Positions 40,025 through 51,273 of a DNA stretch of 64,000 nt are shown here, one piece after another. The stretch is from Deinococcus metalli (GTDB taxonomy: Bacteria > Deinococcota > Deinococci > Deinococcales > Deinococcaceae), in the NCBI RefSeq assembly GCF_014201805.1, contig NZ_JACHFK010000003.1:310001-374000 (forward strand), read 5' to 3'. Position numbers and translations under genes: made by a program. The stretch's first letter is position 1; each line of letters begins with the position of its first letter. A model generated the notes under the pieces. The model worked only from the letters and a program-made list of their open reading frames with translations. It was not told the DNA's origin and ran no database searches.

Positions 40025-40045
40025 CTTGAGCGTGATGCACTCAAG
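40025..40045. promoter_or_regulatory. HAIR operator (HspR site) upstream of dnaK
   Basis: Plus strand CTTGAGC-N7-ACTCAAG, a single mismatch from the HAIR consensus CTTGAGT-N7-ACTCAAG. It starts 4 bp upstream of the dnaK -35 hexamer. Confidence 0.8.
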
Positions 40046-40168
40046 TTGTCGGTGATCGTCAATGGACGGTGAAGCTGGCCGGCCGCCACGCACGGCGCTG
40101 TTACACCGGCCCTTCACCCGGTCTCCATCCACGCGCGGACACGGCGGCTGCGGCGCTAGGTTCAGGGC

Positions 40169-40579
40169 ATGGAAAGCGCGTTCGGTCAGTTCGAGACGGC
40201 CGTGCAGCAGTTCACGCTGATCCTGGCGACCGGGGTGGAGGCGGCCTCTGGCCTCGTGGTGGGCGTGGCGGTGATCGAGGCGGTGTGGCGCTCGGTCCTG
40301 CTGTTCACGCTGCGCCGCGGCCTGCCCGAAACGCAGAAGGAGGCGATCCGCCTGCGCCTGGGCCGCTGGCTGGCCGTGGTGCTGGAATTCCTGCTGGCCG
40401 CCGACATCCTGCGCACCGCGGTGGCCCCCACGTGGAGTGACATCGGCAAGCTCGCCGCCATCGCCGGCATCCGCACCGCCCTGAACTACTTCCTGTCGCG
40501 CGAGGTGCAGGCCGCCGACCGGGATGTGCCGGACCGGGCCGTGCCGCCGGGCGTGCCGGGCGACCGGGCATCGCCGTGA
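40169..40579 (+). CDS. DUF1622-family membrane protein, first of two
   Basis: 136 residues with three membrane helices (about 15-38, 66-86, 92-112). It matches the DUF1622 pattern RLRLGRWLAVVLEFLLAADILRTAVAPTW and IRTALNYFLSREV. Function of the family is unknown. TAGGTT (40157-40162) lies 6 nt before the ATG. It is followed by a second, diverged copy overlapping by 4 nt, so the pair may form a hetero-oligomer. It is divergent from dnaK. Confidence 0.85.
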   Translation: MESAFGQFETAVQQFTLILATGVEAASGLVVGVAVIEAVWRSVLLFTLRRGLPETQKEAIRLRLGRWLAVVLEFLLAADILRTAVAPTWSDIGKLAAIAGIRTALNYFLSREVQAADRDVPDRAVPPGVPGDRASP

Positions 40580-40890
40580 CGTTCCTGTCGGTCCTGCGGC
40601 TGCTGATCGACGTGTGCGGCAGCGTCGCCCTGGTGCTGGCGCTGCTGGCGAGCGGGTGGACACTCCTGCGCACCCGCGACCCCGCGCGCACGCAGCGGGT
40701 GATTCTGGACGGCATCGTGTTCGCCCTGAATCTGAAGACCGCCGCGACCCTGCTGCGGACGACCGAACTCACCACGTGGTCGCAGATCGGCATGTTCGCC
40801 GCGATCTTCGCGCTGAGAACGGTGCTGGCCCGGGTGGCACAGTGGGAGCGCCGGAGCCTGAGCGCTGTGGGGCCGTCCGCTGCGGCCTAG
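40576..40890 (+). CDS. DUF1622-like membrane protein, second of two
   Basis: 104 residues. It resembles the preceding gene in order and motif (FALNLKTAATLLRTTELTTWSQIGMFAAIFALRTVLARV against LLAADILRTAV...IGKLAAIAGIRTALNYFL), which suggests tandem duplication. GTG at 40576 overlaps the first gene's stop (GTGA). Its TAG stop shares the palindrome CTAG with the stop of convergent nagZ, leaving no room for a terminator. Confidence 0.8.
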   Translation: MTFLSVLRLLIDVCGSVALVLALLASGWTLLRTRDPARTQRVILDGIVFALNLKTAATLLRTTELTTWSQIGMFAAIFALRTVLARVAQWERRSLSAVGPSAAA

Positions 40891-42368
40891 GCCGACGCCC
40901 GCACCAGCGCCCCCGCCAGCGCCCGCAGGTTCGCCGCCCGGAAGCCGTGCGTGACCACGGCCGGCAGGGGCAGCGCCTCCACCGCGTCCGGCGCCCATAG
41001 CGCGAGGTGCAGGGCCGGGGCGGCGCGGCGGGTCAGGTGGGCCGCCAGCACGCGGGTGCCGTCCGGCACGCCCCAGCGGCCCGTCGTCGCCAGCAGCACC
41101 GGCACGTCCGGCTGCGCGTCCAGCGCCGCCCGCGCCGCGCCGGGGTCGTCGGCGGCCACGAAGCTCAGCCGGGGCAGCGTCTCGCGCAGGGCCTCGGCCA
41201 GCGCCTCGCCGCTCACGCTGTCGCCGTAGGGGCCGCCCACGTCCGGCTGCGTGGGCGCGATCAGCAGCGCGGGCCGCGCGGGATCGAAGTGGACGTGCTC
41301 GCCGTGCCACGTGAGCATCCGCGCGGCCCAGCCGTCCACCAGCCGCGCATCGGCGTCCCGCTGGGCCGCGCCGTACGGCCGGGGCGTGCCGGGAAAGCGG
41401 GCCGCCGCGCGGTCCAGCCGGGCCACCGCTTCTGCCACGCGCGCTTCGGTCAGAGCGCCGCCCCGCATCGCCCGGTCCAGCGCCCGCGTGTGGACATCAT
41501 GCAGGCTCGCATCTCCGTGTCCGCACACCAGCACGGCGTCCGCCCCGGCACTCAGCGCGAGGCCCGCGCCCTGTCCGTCCGGGTAGCGGTCGGCCACCGC
41601 CTTCATGTCCATCGCGTCCGTGACGACCACGCCGCCGTAGCCCCACTCCCGGCGCAGCAGACCGGTCAGCAGCGCGGGCGACAGGGTAGCGGGGTGCTCG
41701 GCGTCCAGCGCGGGGTACAGGATGTGTGCGGTCATGACGCTGCCCAACCCCGCCCGCACGGCCGCGTGGAACGGCACCCACTCGGCCGCCTCTAGCGCGG
41801 CGCGGGGCTTGTCCACGACCGGCAGGGCCAGGTGGCTGTCCACCCGTGTGTCCCCGTGGCCCGGGAAGTGCTTGACCGCGCTCAGGACGCCTGCGTCCTC
41901 GCTGCCGCGCGCCCACGCGACGCCCAGGGCGGCCACGCGCTCCGGGTCCGCGCCGAACGACCGCTCCCCGATCACGGGGTTCAGCGGGTCGACGTTCACG
42001 TCCACGCTGGGCGCGTAGTTCCAGTTGATGCCCAGCTCCAGCAGGCCGCGCGCTGCGACCTGCCCCGCGTGGTACGCGGCGTGCTCGTCGTCCAGCACGC
42101 CCAGGCCCTGCGGCGTGGGGGCGGCCGGCACGTCCAGCCGCCGCAGCACCGCGCCGCCCTCCTGATCCGTGGCGATCAGCACGTCGCGTTCCAGGGCGCC
42201 TCGAATGTCGGCCACCAGCCGCGCGGTGCGCTCCGGCGTGGTGATGTTGCGCGCGAACAGACACACGCCGCCCACGGGATGATTCCGCAGCCAGCGGGCC
42301 TCGGCGGGGCTCAGCTCCGGTCCGGCGAGGTCGATGATCAGGGTGCGTTCCGGGTTCACGTCCGGCAT
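40887..42368 (-). CDS. nagZ: Glycoside hydrolase family 3, NagZ-like beta-N-acetylhexosaminidase
   Basis: 493 residues. The signature KHFPGHGDTRVDSHLALP (catalytic His/Asp loop of NagZ) lies near residue 175. The nucleophile Asp is likely in VVVTDAMDMKAV. The C-terminal extra domain of about 150 residues is longer than E. coli NagZ. No signal peptide is seen, so it should act in the cytoplasm on imported chitobiose or peptidoglycan fragments. ATG 42368 and the SIS gene stop overlap (TGATG). It ends an operon with the sugar importer. The sequence KHFPGHG supports GlcNAc rather than glucose specificity. Confidence 0.93.
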   Translation of the reverse strand: MPDVNPERTLIIDLAGPELSPAEARWLRNHPVGGVCLFARNITTPERTARLVADIRGALERDVLIATDQEGGAVLRRLDVPAAPTPQGLGVLDDEHAAYHAGQVAARGLLELGINWNYAPSVDVNVDPLNPVIGERSFGADPERVAALGVAWARGSEDAGVLSAVKHFPGHGDTRVDSHLALPVVDKPRAALEAAEWVPFHAAVRAGLGSVMTAHILYPALDAEHPATLSPALLTGLLRREWGYGGVVVTDAMDMKAVADRYPDGQGAGLALSAGADAVLVCGHGDASLHDVHTRALDRAMRGGALTEARVAEAVARLDRAAARFPGTPRPYGAAQRDADARLVDGWAARMLTWHGEHVHFDPARPALLIAPTQPDVGGPYGDSVSGEALAEALRETLPRLSFVAADDPGAARAALDAQPDVPVLLATTGRWGVPDGTRVLAAHLTRRAAPALHLALWAPDAVEALPLPAVVTHGFRAANLRALAGALVRASA

Positions 42369-43402
42369 CAGCGCGTCCTCGTGACTTTCGACAGGCGTGG
42401 CGGCGCGTCCGGGTCCTGGCCGCGCCGCAGCGCCGCGTGCGCGATCAGCAGCTGCGCGGCCACCGCGGAGGTCGCCGGGTCCGTCAGCGTGTGACCGGTC
42501 GCGGGCGTGGGCACGGTGGCGTCCGCGCCATCCACGGGCGCGCCGATGGACAGCACGTCCGCGCCGTAGCCGCGCAGCTCCGCGTAGGTCGCGGCGGTCA
42601 GGCGCGCGGTCGCGTCGCGCGCCTGGAAGCACAGCGCCAGGGTGCCGGGCTCGGCCAGCCGCGCGGGGCCGTGCGCGAACTCGGAGGTCGAGAAGGCCAG
42701 CGCGCCCACGCCCGCCGTCTCCTGGAGCTTCAGGGCGGTCTCGGCCGCCACGCCGCCGTGCAGGCCACGCCCCAACACCAGCGGGCGCTCGCTCGCGGCC
42801 AGGAGTGCAGCCGCATTCCGGGTCAGCGCCTCGCCGTGGATCACCTCGCGCAGCGCGTCCGGCAGCCGGGCCAGCGCGCCGGCCAGCGCCGCGTCCGGGC
42901 GCAGGGCGCAGAGCAGCCGTGCCCCCAGCGTCAGGGCGGCCAGATAGGACTTGGTGGCGGCCACCGCGCGCTCCTCGCCGGCGTGCAGGGGCAGCACCAG
43001 ATCGGCCGCGTGCGCCAGCGGGCTGTCCAGGACGTTCACCAGCGCGACCGTGAGCGCGCCGCCCCGCCGCGCCCGCCGCAGGCTCTCGACCAGATCTGGA
43101 CTGCCGCCCGACTGGCTGACCGCGAGCAGCAGCGCGCCCCGGTACTCCACGTCCGCGCCGTACACGCCCGCCACGCTGGGGGCGGCGCTCACCACCGGCA
43201 GCCGCAGGTGCGTTTCCAGGCCGTAGCGCAGCGTGGTGGCCGCGTGGTCCGACGACCCGCGTGCCAGCGTGACCACGAAGGCCGGGCCGTAGGCCAGCAC
43301 CGCACGGGCGACCTCCTCGACTGCCGCGCGGTCCGCCGCCTGCCGCTCCACGACCTCCGGCGCTTCCCTCGCCTCCACCAGCATCCGGGGCTCGGCCCTC
43401 AC
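42368..43402 (-). CDS. SIS-domain amino-sugar phosphate isomerase/deaminase (GlmS- or NagB-II-like)
   Basis: 344 residues with two SIS domains: LARGSSDHAATTLRYGLE, then SQSGGSPDLVESLRRAR, and in the second VLGRGLHGGVAAETALKLQET with HGPARLAEPG. This matches the isomerase half of GlmS without the glutaminase domain. Stand-alone forms in sugar operons act as glucosamine-6-phosphate deaminases (NagB-II) or AgaS-like deaminases. Its setting between the importer and nagZ favours glucosamine-6-phosphate. GTG 43402 overlaps the permease stop by 4 nt; ATG 43384 is possible. Confidence 0.88.
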   Translation of the reverse strand: MRAEPRMLVEAREAPEVVERQAADRAAVEEVARAVLAYGPAFVVTLARGSSDHAATTLRYGLETHLRLPVVSAAPSVAGVYGADVEYRGALLLAVSQSGGSPDLVESLRRARRGGALTVALVNVLDSPLAHAADLVLPLHAGEERAVAATKSYLAALTLGARLLCALRPDAALAGALARLPDALREVIHGEALTRNAAALLAASERPLVLGRGLHGGVAAETALKLQETAGVGALAFSTSEFAHGPARLAEPGTLALCFQARDATARLTAATYAELRGYGADVLSIGAPVDGADATVPTPATGHTLTDPATSAVAAQLLIAHAALRRGQDPDAPPRLSKVTRTR

Positions 43403-44280
43403 TTCACCGCTCCTTCCAGGCCGCGCAGGAACAGCCGCTGCGCGAGCAGGAACACGATCAGCACCGGCAGCATCATGAACAGCGACCCGGCCGCGATGTT
43501 GAAGGGATCGTAGTTGAACTGGCCCTTGAGCTTGAGCACCGCCACGCTCAGCGGCACCCGCTCCGGCGCGCCGGACAGCACCACCATCGGCCAGAAGTAC
43601 GCGTTCCACGTGGTGACCAGCGTGAAGATGCCCAGCGCCGCCAGACTCGGGCGCGTCAGCGGCAGCATGATCCGCGTCAGGATGGTCAGCTCGGAGGCGC
43701 CGTCCAGCCGCGCGGCCTCCAGCAGCGCCGAGGGAATCGACAGGAACGCCTGCCGCATCAGGAAGATCCCGAAGGCCCCGGCAACGGTGGGAATCACCAC
43801 GCCTAGGTGCGTGCCGAGCAGGTGCAGGTTCTTCAGCGTCAGCGTGTTCACGATGAAGTTCGTCTCGCTGGGCAGCACCAGCGTCGCCACGATGGCCGAG
43901 AAGATCACGTTGCGGCCCGGAAAGCGGAAGCGCGCCAGCGGGTACGCCGCCAGTGCCGACACGACCAGCGTGCCGATGACTGTCATGACCGTAATCGACA
44001 CCGAGTTCCACAGGTACGCGCCCAGGTGGAAGGTGCGGTACACGTCCACAAAGTTATGCAGCGTGATCCGCCGGGGCAGCAGGCTCGCCGGGAAGGCGTA
44101 GATGGACACGCCCGCCGTCTTGTCGGTCAGGGCGATCGCCAGCGTCCACACGAAGGGAAAGATGGCGAAGACCAGGATGGCGATCAGCACGGCGTAGCGC
44201 AGGGTCAGCGACAGCGGACGCCGCCAGCTGACGCGGGGCCGCTCCCGCGCGGCCGGGCGGGCCGTGGCCGCGGCGCTCAC
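43399..44280 (-). CDS. Sugar ABC permease, MalG family
   Basis: 293 residues, six membrane helices. The EAA loop SALLEAARLDGASELTILTRIMLPLTRPSL is typical of carbohydrate uptake (CUT1) permeases. It begins with a basic cytoplasmic tail. It pairs with the upstream MalF-type gene, overlapping it by 4 nt. The operon encodes no ATPase, so a shared MsmX/MsmK-like ATPase is expected. Nearby genes point to chitin oligomers or GlcNAc as substrate. Confidence 0.94.
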   Translation of the reverse strand: MSAAATARPAARERPRVSWRRPLSLTLRYAVLIAILVFAIFPFVWTLAIALTDKTAGVSIYAFPASLLPRRITLHNFVDVYRTFHLGAYLWNSVSITVMTVIGTLVVSALAAYPLARFRFPGRNVIFSAIVATLVLPSETNFIVNTLTLKNLHLLGTHLGVVIPTVAGAFGIFLMRQAFLSIPSALLEAARLDGASELTILTRIMLPLTRPSLAALGIFTLVTTWNAYFWPMVVLSGAPERVPLSVAVLKLKGQFNYDPFNIAAGSLFMMLPVLIVFLLAQRLFLRGLEGAVK

Positions 44281-45185
44281 GCGCCCTCCGCGACGTCGTC
44301 GGTGCGGAACAGCCGGAAGTTCACGGCCGAGATGATCAGCGCCACCGCCGCCACGACCAGGCCCGCTGCGCTCGCCAGTCCGTAGTTGAAGTCAAAGCCC
44401 TGGAAGGCCTTGGCGTACACGTACATCAGTGCCGTGTAGGTGGAGTTCAGCGGCCCGCCGTTCGTGAGCACCAGCACCTCCTCCAGCACCCGCAGCGCCG
44501 CGATGGTTGACAGCAGCGTGCACAGCAGGATGGTCGGGCGCATCAGCGGTACCGTCACCCGCCAGAAGCGCTGCCACGGGTTCGCCCCGTCCAGCACGGC
44601 CGCTTCCTCCAGCTCCTGCGGAATGGTCTGGAGGCCCGCCAGGTACAGCACCATGTAGTACCCGAAGCCGCGCCAGAACGTCACCAGCATCACCGCGAAG
44701 AACGCCCACGTCTCGGAGTTCAGCCAGCCGATGGCCTTCTGCGGCGTGGTCAGGTGCAGCGAGGTCAGCACCCAGTTCAGCACGCCCTCGCGGTTGAAGA
44801 CCCACTCGAACATCACCGCCGCCAGCGACACCGACGTGACCACCGGCACGTAGTACGCCGCGCGGAACCACGTCATGCCCGGCAACTCCTTGTTCACCAG
44901 CACCGCCACCGCCAGCGACGCCAGTTGCAGCACCGGCACCACCAGCAGGTAGCGCACCGAGTTCCAGATCGCCGTGTGGAACAGCGGATCGCCCGCCAGC
45001 GTGCGGAAGTTGTCCAGGCCCGTGAACTTCGGCCCCAGCCCCTGCGCGAAGCGCGCCCCGGTGTACTCCGTGAAGCCCAGGTACGCGCCGTACACCAGCG
45101 GATAGAACGTGAACACCGCCAGCAGGATCAGCGCCGGGGCCAGGAAGGTGTACGACATCAGCGTCTGACGCCAGGGAATACGCAT
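44277..45185 (-). CDS. Sugar ABC permease, MalF family
   Basis: 302 residues, six membrane helices, EAA loop ELEEAAVLDGANPWQRFWRVTVPLMRP. CUT1 family; forms the channel with the MalG-type partner. ATG at 45185 has AAGGAG 9 nt upstream and gives the usual MRIPWRQTLMSYTFLAPAL start; the longer in-frame extension is excluded. It lies 245 nt after the binding-protein gene, with a strong hairpin in between, so it is likely made in smaller amount than the binding protein. Confidence 0.94.
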   Translation of the reverse strand: MRIPWRQTLMSYTFLAPALILLAVFTFYPLVYGAYLGFTEYTGARFAQGLGPKFTGLDNFRTLAGDPLFHTAIWNSVRYLLVVPVLQLASLAVAVLVNKELPGMTWFRAAYYVPVVTSVSLAAVMFEWVFNREGVLNWVLTSLHLTTPQKAIGWLNSETWAFFAVMLVTFWRGFGYYMVLYLAGLQTIPQELEEAAVLDGANPWQRFWRVTVPLMRPTILLCTLLSTIAALRVLEEVLVLTNGGPLNSTYTALMYVYAKAFQGFDFNYGLASAAGLVVAAVALIISAVNFRLFRTDDVAEGA

Positions 45186-45282
45186 GGTGGACAGCTCCTT
45201 GGGGTGGGGGAGAAGGCGTGTGCTCCCAAACGTGGGAAGCCGGGCCGGCCGTGGACTCAAAAGGGTTCTCGATTTAGGAAGT

Positions 45283-45311
45283 GAGGCCCGCCTGATTGCT
45301 GGGCGGGCCTC
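45283..45311 (-). terminator. Attenuating hairpin between binding protein and permease genes
   Basis: A perfect 10-bp stem (GAGGCCCGCC / GGCGGGCCTC) with a 9-nt loop. In sugar ABC operons such intergenic hairpins raise the ratio of binding protein to permease. Nearby (about 45370-45425) lie two further short palindromes, CGCTTCGCTCG-like and CCGCCTGCGGCGG. Confidence 0.6.
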
Positions 45312-45430
45312 GGGGTCGCGTTAGGCTGGTCAGCGGCGCTTCGTTGCGGTGAAGGAGGGCAATTTCCTTTTCCCTGCACTCCGGCCACTCGCTTCGCTCG
45401 CCCCACCGCCTGCGGCGGCGCGTGCCGGCG

Positions 45431-46684
45431 TTACTTCTTCATGTTCGCGTTCCAGTAGGTGACCGCGTCGGTCAGGGCCTGCTGGGCGGTCTTCTTGCCG
45501 AGCAGCGCGGCCTCGATGTTGTCGTTGAAGTTCTTGTACAGGTCGTCGCTGTTGCCCGGCGCCTTGTAGCCGGGGTTGATGTAGCGGCCGGACGCGCCGA
45601 CGAGCGCCGTGGCCTTGGCGACCGGGTCGGTGCTGCTGGTCTTGAACTGCGTGCTGGTCTGCGCGCCCAGTGTGGTCGGCACGACCGACACGACCTTGGC
45701 GAAGGCGAGCTGGTTGGCGTTGTTCGTGAAGTACGCGGCCAGCTTGGCGGCGGCGGCGGGGTTCTTGCTGGCGGTGGGCACGACCAGGGCCATGCTGCCG
45801 CCGGTCTGCACGTTCGCCTTGCCCAGCGGCGCGCTGGTCACGACGGTGCTGGCGTACAGGTTCGGGTTGGTGTCCTTGATGCGCGTCAGGGCCTGCGGGC
45901 CGCCGATGATCATGGCGACGCGGTTCTGGCCGTACAGTTCCGTGGCGAGCTGGAAGGCTTCACGGCGCACGGCGTCCTCGGGGACGTAGCCACCCTTGTA
46001 CAGATCCACGAACTGCGACAGCAGCGCGGCGTGGGCCGGGGTGTTGAATGCGGCCTTGCCGTCGGCGGCATAGATGGGCAGGCCCTCGGCGTAGAAGTAG
46101 CCCAGGAACGACGCCGTGTTGGGGTCCTTCAGGGCCGGCACCCACGCGTACGCGCCGGTCTTGTCCTTGACGATCTTGGCGTCCGCGATGAGTTCGCTGG
46201 TGGTGCGCGGGGCGCGGGTCAGGCCGGCCTTCTTGAACAGGTCGGGGTTGTACAGCAGCACGCCCTCGTTCAGCCAGCCGTACCACGGGTAGGCGTAGAC
46301 CTTGCCGCCGGACGTGAAGTTCGCCAGGCTCTGCGGGTAGAAGGTGGCCTTGAGCGTGGCCGCGCTGGTCAGGTCGCTGGCGGCGCGCAGGAAGCCGTTC
46401 TGCGCGGCCTTCTGCGTCTCGTCGATGTTCAGGTTCACCACGTCCGGCGCGTTGCCGAGGTTCACGCTGGAGATGAAGTCCTGCACCATCGAGTCCTGCT
46501 TGTCGGCCCAGTTCACCTTGATGTCGGGGTTGGCCTTCTCGAAGGCCGCGATGGTGGTCTTGATGTAGTCGTCGAACTTGGGGCTCAGGTACCACGTCCA
46601 GAACGTCACGGTGGTCTGTGCCTGCGCGGAGGCGGCGGCAGAGAGGCCGAGGGCAAGGGTCAGGGCAGTCAGGGTGCGTTTCAT
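45431..46684 (-). CDS. Sugar ABC substrate-binding protein (family 1)
   Basis: 417 residues. Signal peptide MKRTLTALTLALGLSAAASAQA, no lipobox. The mature start TTVTFWTWYLSPKFDDYIKTTIAAFEKANPDIKVNW is typical of CUT1 binding proteins, followed by VVNLNIDETQKAAQNG and a C-terminal TYWNANMKK. It captures an extracytoplasmic oligosaccharide. Context (chitinase, NagZ, SIS protein) suggests chitin oligomers. A GGAG ribosome site lies upstream of the ATG. The 106-nt gap to the regulator gene contains GAAA-GCGG-TTTC (46732-46743), a possible extra operator. Confidence 0.93.
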   Translation of the reverse strand: MKRTLTALTLALGLSAAASAQAQTTVTFWTWYLSPKFDDYIKTTIAAFEKANPDIKVNWADKQDSMVQDFISSVNLGNAPDVVNLNIDETQKAAQNGFLRAASDLTSAATLKATFYPQSLANFTSGGKVYAYPWYGWLNEGVLLYNPDLFKKAGLTRAPRTTSELIADAKIVKDKTGAYAWVPALKDPNTASFLGYFYAEGLPIYAADGKAAFNTPAHAALLSQFVDLYKGGYVPEDAVRREAFQLATELYGQNRVAMIIGGPQALTRIKDTNPNLYASTVVTSAPLGKANVQTGGSMALVVPTASKNPAAAAKLAAYFTNNANQLAFAKVVSVVPTTLGAQTSTQFKTSSTDPVAKATALVGASGRYINPGYKAPGNSDDLYKNFNDNIEAALLGKKTAQQALTDAVTYWNANMKK

Positions 46685-46790
46685 GGTGGTCTCCTGGCGG
46701 GCGAGGGGCGAGCGGGGCGGCGGACGGTGACGAAAGCGGTTTCAGGTGATCAGGGGGGAGTGGGTGGCGGCATGGTCGCTCCTCCCCGGC

Positions 46791-47651
46791 TCAGTACTTC
46801 TTCTCGACGACGCTCTCGGCGGTCACGCGCAGCATCGCAGCGGCCTCCGGGCGGCGGGCGAGCAGGGCGGCGTACAGCACTTCCAGCACCAGCGTCTGCG
46901 AGGCAAGCGTGTCCAGCACGGAGTCCGTCAGCGGTTCTTCCTGCGTGGAGGTGAACAGCACCGCCTTGGCGTAGCGGGTGATGGGCGAACTGGCGCGGTG
47001 CGTGATGGCAACGGTGTAGTGGCCGTGGCCCTGTGCGAGCCGCAGGTGCTGCACGGTGTCGATGGTGCTGCCGGAACTGGACAGCGCGATGACCACGCCG
47101 CCGCGCGGCAGGGTGGAGATGCTGACGGCCGACTGGTGCGGGTCCGTGTACGCGGTCGCGGCGATCCCGATCCGCAGCAGCCGGTGCGCGAAGAGCTGCG
47201 CGACCAGGCCCGAGTTGCCCTGTCCCGTGAGGTCCACGCGCGGCGCGCGGGCCAGCGCGGCAGCCACGTCTTCCATGACCAGCGGGTCGAGGAGGCGACC
47301 CGTATCTTCCAGCGTGCGGCACGTCTGTTTCACGACCTGCGCGGCCTGACCGGCGAGGTCGCCGGGGTGTGCGCGGGGCGTGGTTTCGCGGCCGGCGACA
47401 TCGGCGGCCAGCGCGATCTTGAAGGCGTGGAAGCCCGCAAAGTCCAGTTTGTGGCACAGCCGCGTGATGGTCGCCTCGCCCACGCCGACGGACGTGGCGA
47501 GTTCGGTGATGGTCTGGTGCACGACCGTCTCGGCGTGCGTGACGACGTGCTCGGCAACGCGTTGCAGCGACGGCGACAGGCCGTGGGCATGCAGGCGGAT
47601 GCGGCTGATGACGCCCTGCGCCGGCGCGGGGCGGGGTACGGTCTGACTCAT
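46791..47651 (-). CDS. RpiR-family transcriptional regulator
   Basis: 286 residues. N-terminal HTH_6 domain (SLQRVAEHVVTHAETVVHQTITELATSVGVGEATITRLCHKLDFAGFHAFKIAL in motif terms: VGVGEATITRLCHKLDF is the recognition helix). A C-terminal SIS domain (VDLTGQGNSGLVAQLFAHRLLRIG, IALSSSGSTIDTVQHLRLA) follows. RpiR proteins bind a sugar phosphate and repress or activate sugar genes. It heads the importer operon. ATG 47651 follows GGAGGG. AT-rich TGAAAATWAWT motifs flank its promoter and recur at the chitinase promoter. Confidence 0.93.
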   Translation of the reverse strand: MSQTVPRPAPAQGVISRIRLHAHGLSPSLQRVAEHVVTHAETVVHQTITELATSVGVGEATITRLCHKLDFAGFHAFKIALAADVAGRETTPRAHPGDLAGQAAQVVKQTCRTLEDTGRLLDPLVMEDVAAALARAPRVDLTGQGNSGLVAQLFAHRLLRIGIAATAYTDPHQSAVSISTLPRGGVVIALSSSGSTIDTVQHLRLAQGHGHYTVAITHRASSPITRYAKAVLFTSTQEEPLTDSVLDTLASQTLVLEVLYAALLARRPEAAAMLRVTAESVVEKKY

Positions 47652-47703
47652 TGACCCTCCAGAGCTGAGCGTAGGAAGAGGACGTCGGTGCGGAACTGAA
47701 GGT

Positions 47704-47733
47704 ATCTTAAGCACTGAAAATTATTTTTGTCAA
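47704..47733 (-). promoter_or_regulatory. Promoter of the rpiR-importer operon
   Basis: Minus strand TTGACA (complement of 47728-47733), 18-nt spacer, TAAGAT (complement of 47704-47709). Consensus -35; lies in an AT-rich island unlike its surroundings. Confidence 0.75.
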
Positions 47734-47762
47734 CACGGCGTCAGATCGGGGATTAATTTTCA
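47715..47762. promoter_or_regulatory. Inverted TGAAAATTA pair, candidate RpiR operators
   Basis: TGAAAATTA (47715-47723) and its exact inverse TAATTTTCA (47754-47762) are 30 nt apart. The first sits in the promoter spacer, the second upstream of the -35. A related TGAAAATAATT is present in the chitinase promoter. Confidence 0.5.
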
Positions 47763-48004
47763 AGGGCAGTCTGGTCGAGGGGTCCGGTGTATTCGGCTGG
47801 CCCGCCGGACGGAGGCCCGTCGTCTTGGGTGAGCCAGCGGCTTGCCCCTGAAACCCGTGACCAGGCGTGGTTCGACGTTGAGAGATCGGGACGTACGGAT
47901 GGTGGATGGTGTGGGTGCCTGCGCGATCACCGTCAGATTCCCTGGCCCGGCAACCGGCAGGACACGGCAAAGAACCTTCCTGTGAAAAAAAAACCCATCA
48001 ACGC

Positions 48005-48033
48005 TTGACAGGATGAAAATAATTCCGCATCAT
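48005..48033 (+). promoter_or_regulatory. Chitinase promoter with internal operator-like motif
   Basis: TTGACA (48005-48010), 17-nt spacer, CATCAT (48028-48033). TGAAAATAATT (48014-48024) fills the spacer. A run of nine A (47985-47993) just upstream could act as an UP element. The rest of the 467-bp intergenic gap (47652-48118) shows no gene. Confidence 0.55.
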
Positions 48034-48118
48034 GCGGCAGTCCCATTCAGCAGCAGCACGATCGGCGTTCTCGCCCGACCAGCCCGTGTCCCAGCCACTC
48101 GACCCCCCGAGGTGAGGT

Positions 48119-50230
<2,112 letters not shown>

Positions 50231-50240
50231 GCGCGCGCGA

Positions 50241-50272
50241 ACGCCCGCCTCCGGCCAGGCCGGGGCGGGCGT
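50241..50272. terminator. Hairpin between chitinase and aguB
   Basis: ACGCCCGCC (50241-50249) pairs with GGCGGGCGT (50264-50272) around an inner CCGG/CCGG stem, followed by GTTGTCAT. It lies 10 nt after the chitinase stop and 14 nt from the convergent aguB stop. Confidence 0.65.
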
Positions 50273-50285
50273 GTTGTCATGGGGA

Positions 50286-51179
<894 letters not shown>

Positions 51180-51273
51180 GCCCAGGAGGGTAGCGGATGA
51201 TCGGCAGGAGGAAGGTGCCCTGTGCGCCCGCCCGGCCGCCGGAACACGCTGGGGCCGGTGGTCCAGTCACGGC

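Noticed and set aside
47787..48008. 73-codon frame upstream of the chitinase
   Set aside because: It runs through the promoter, A-tract and -35 element, with no ribosome site or recognisable sequence.
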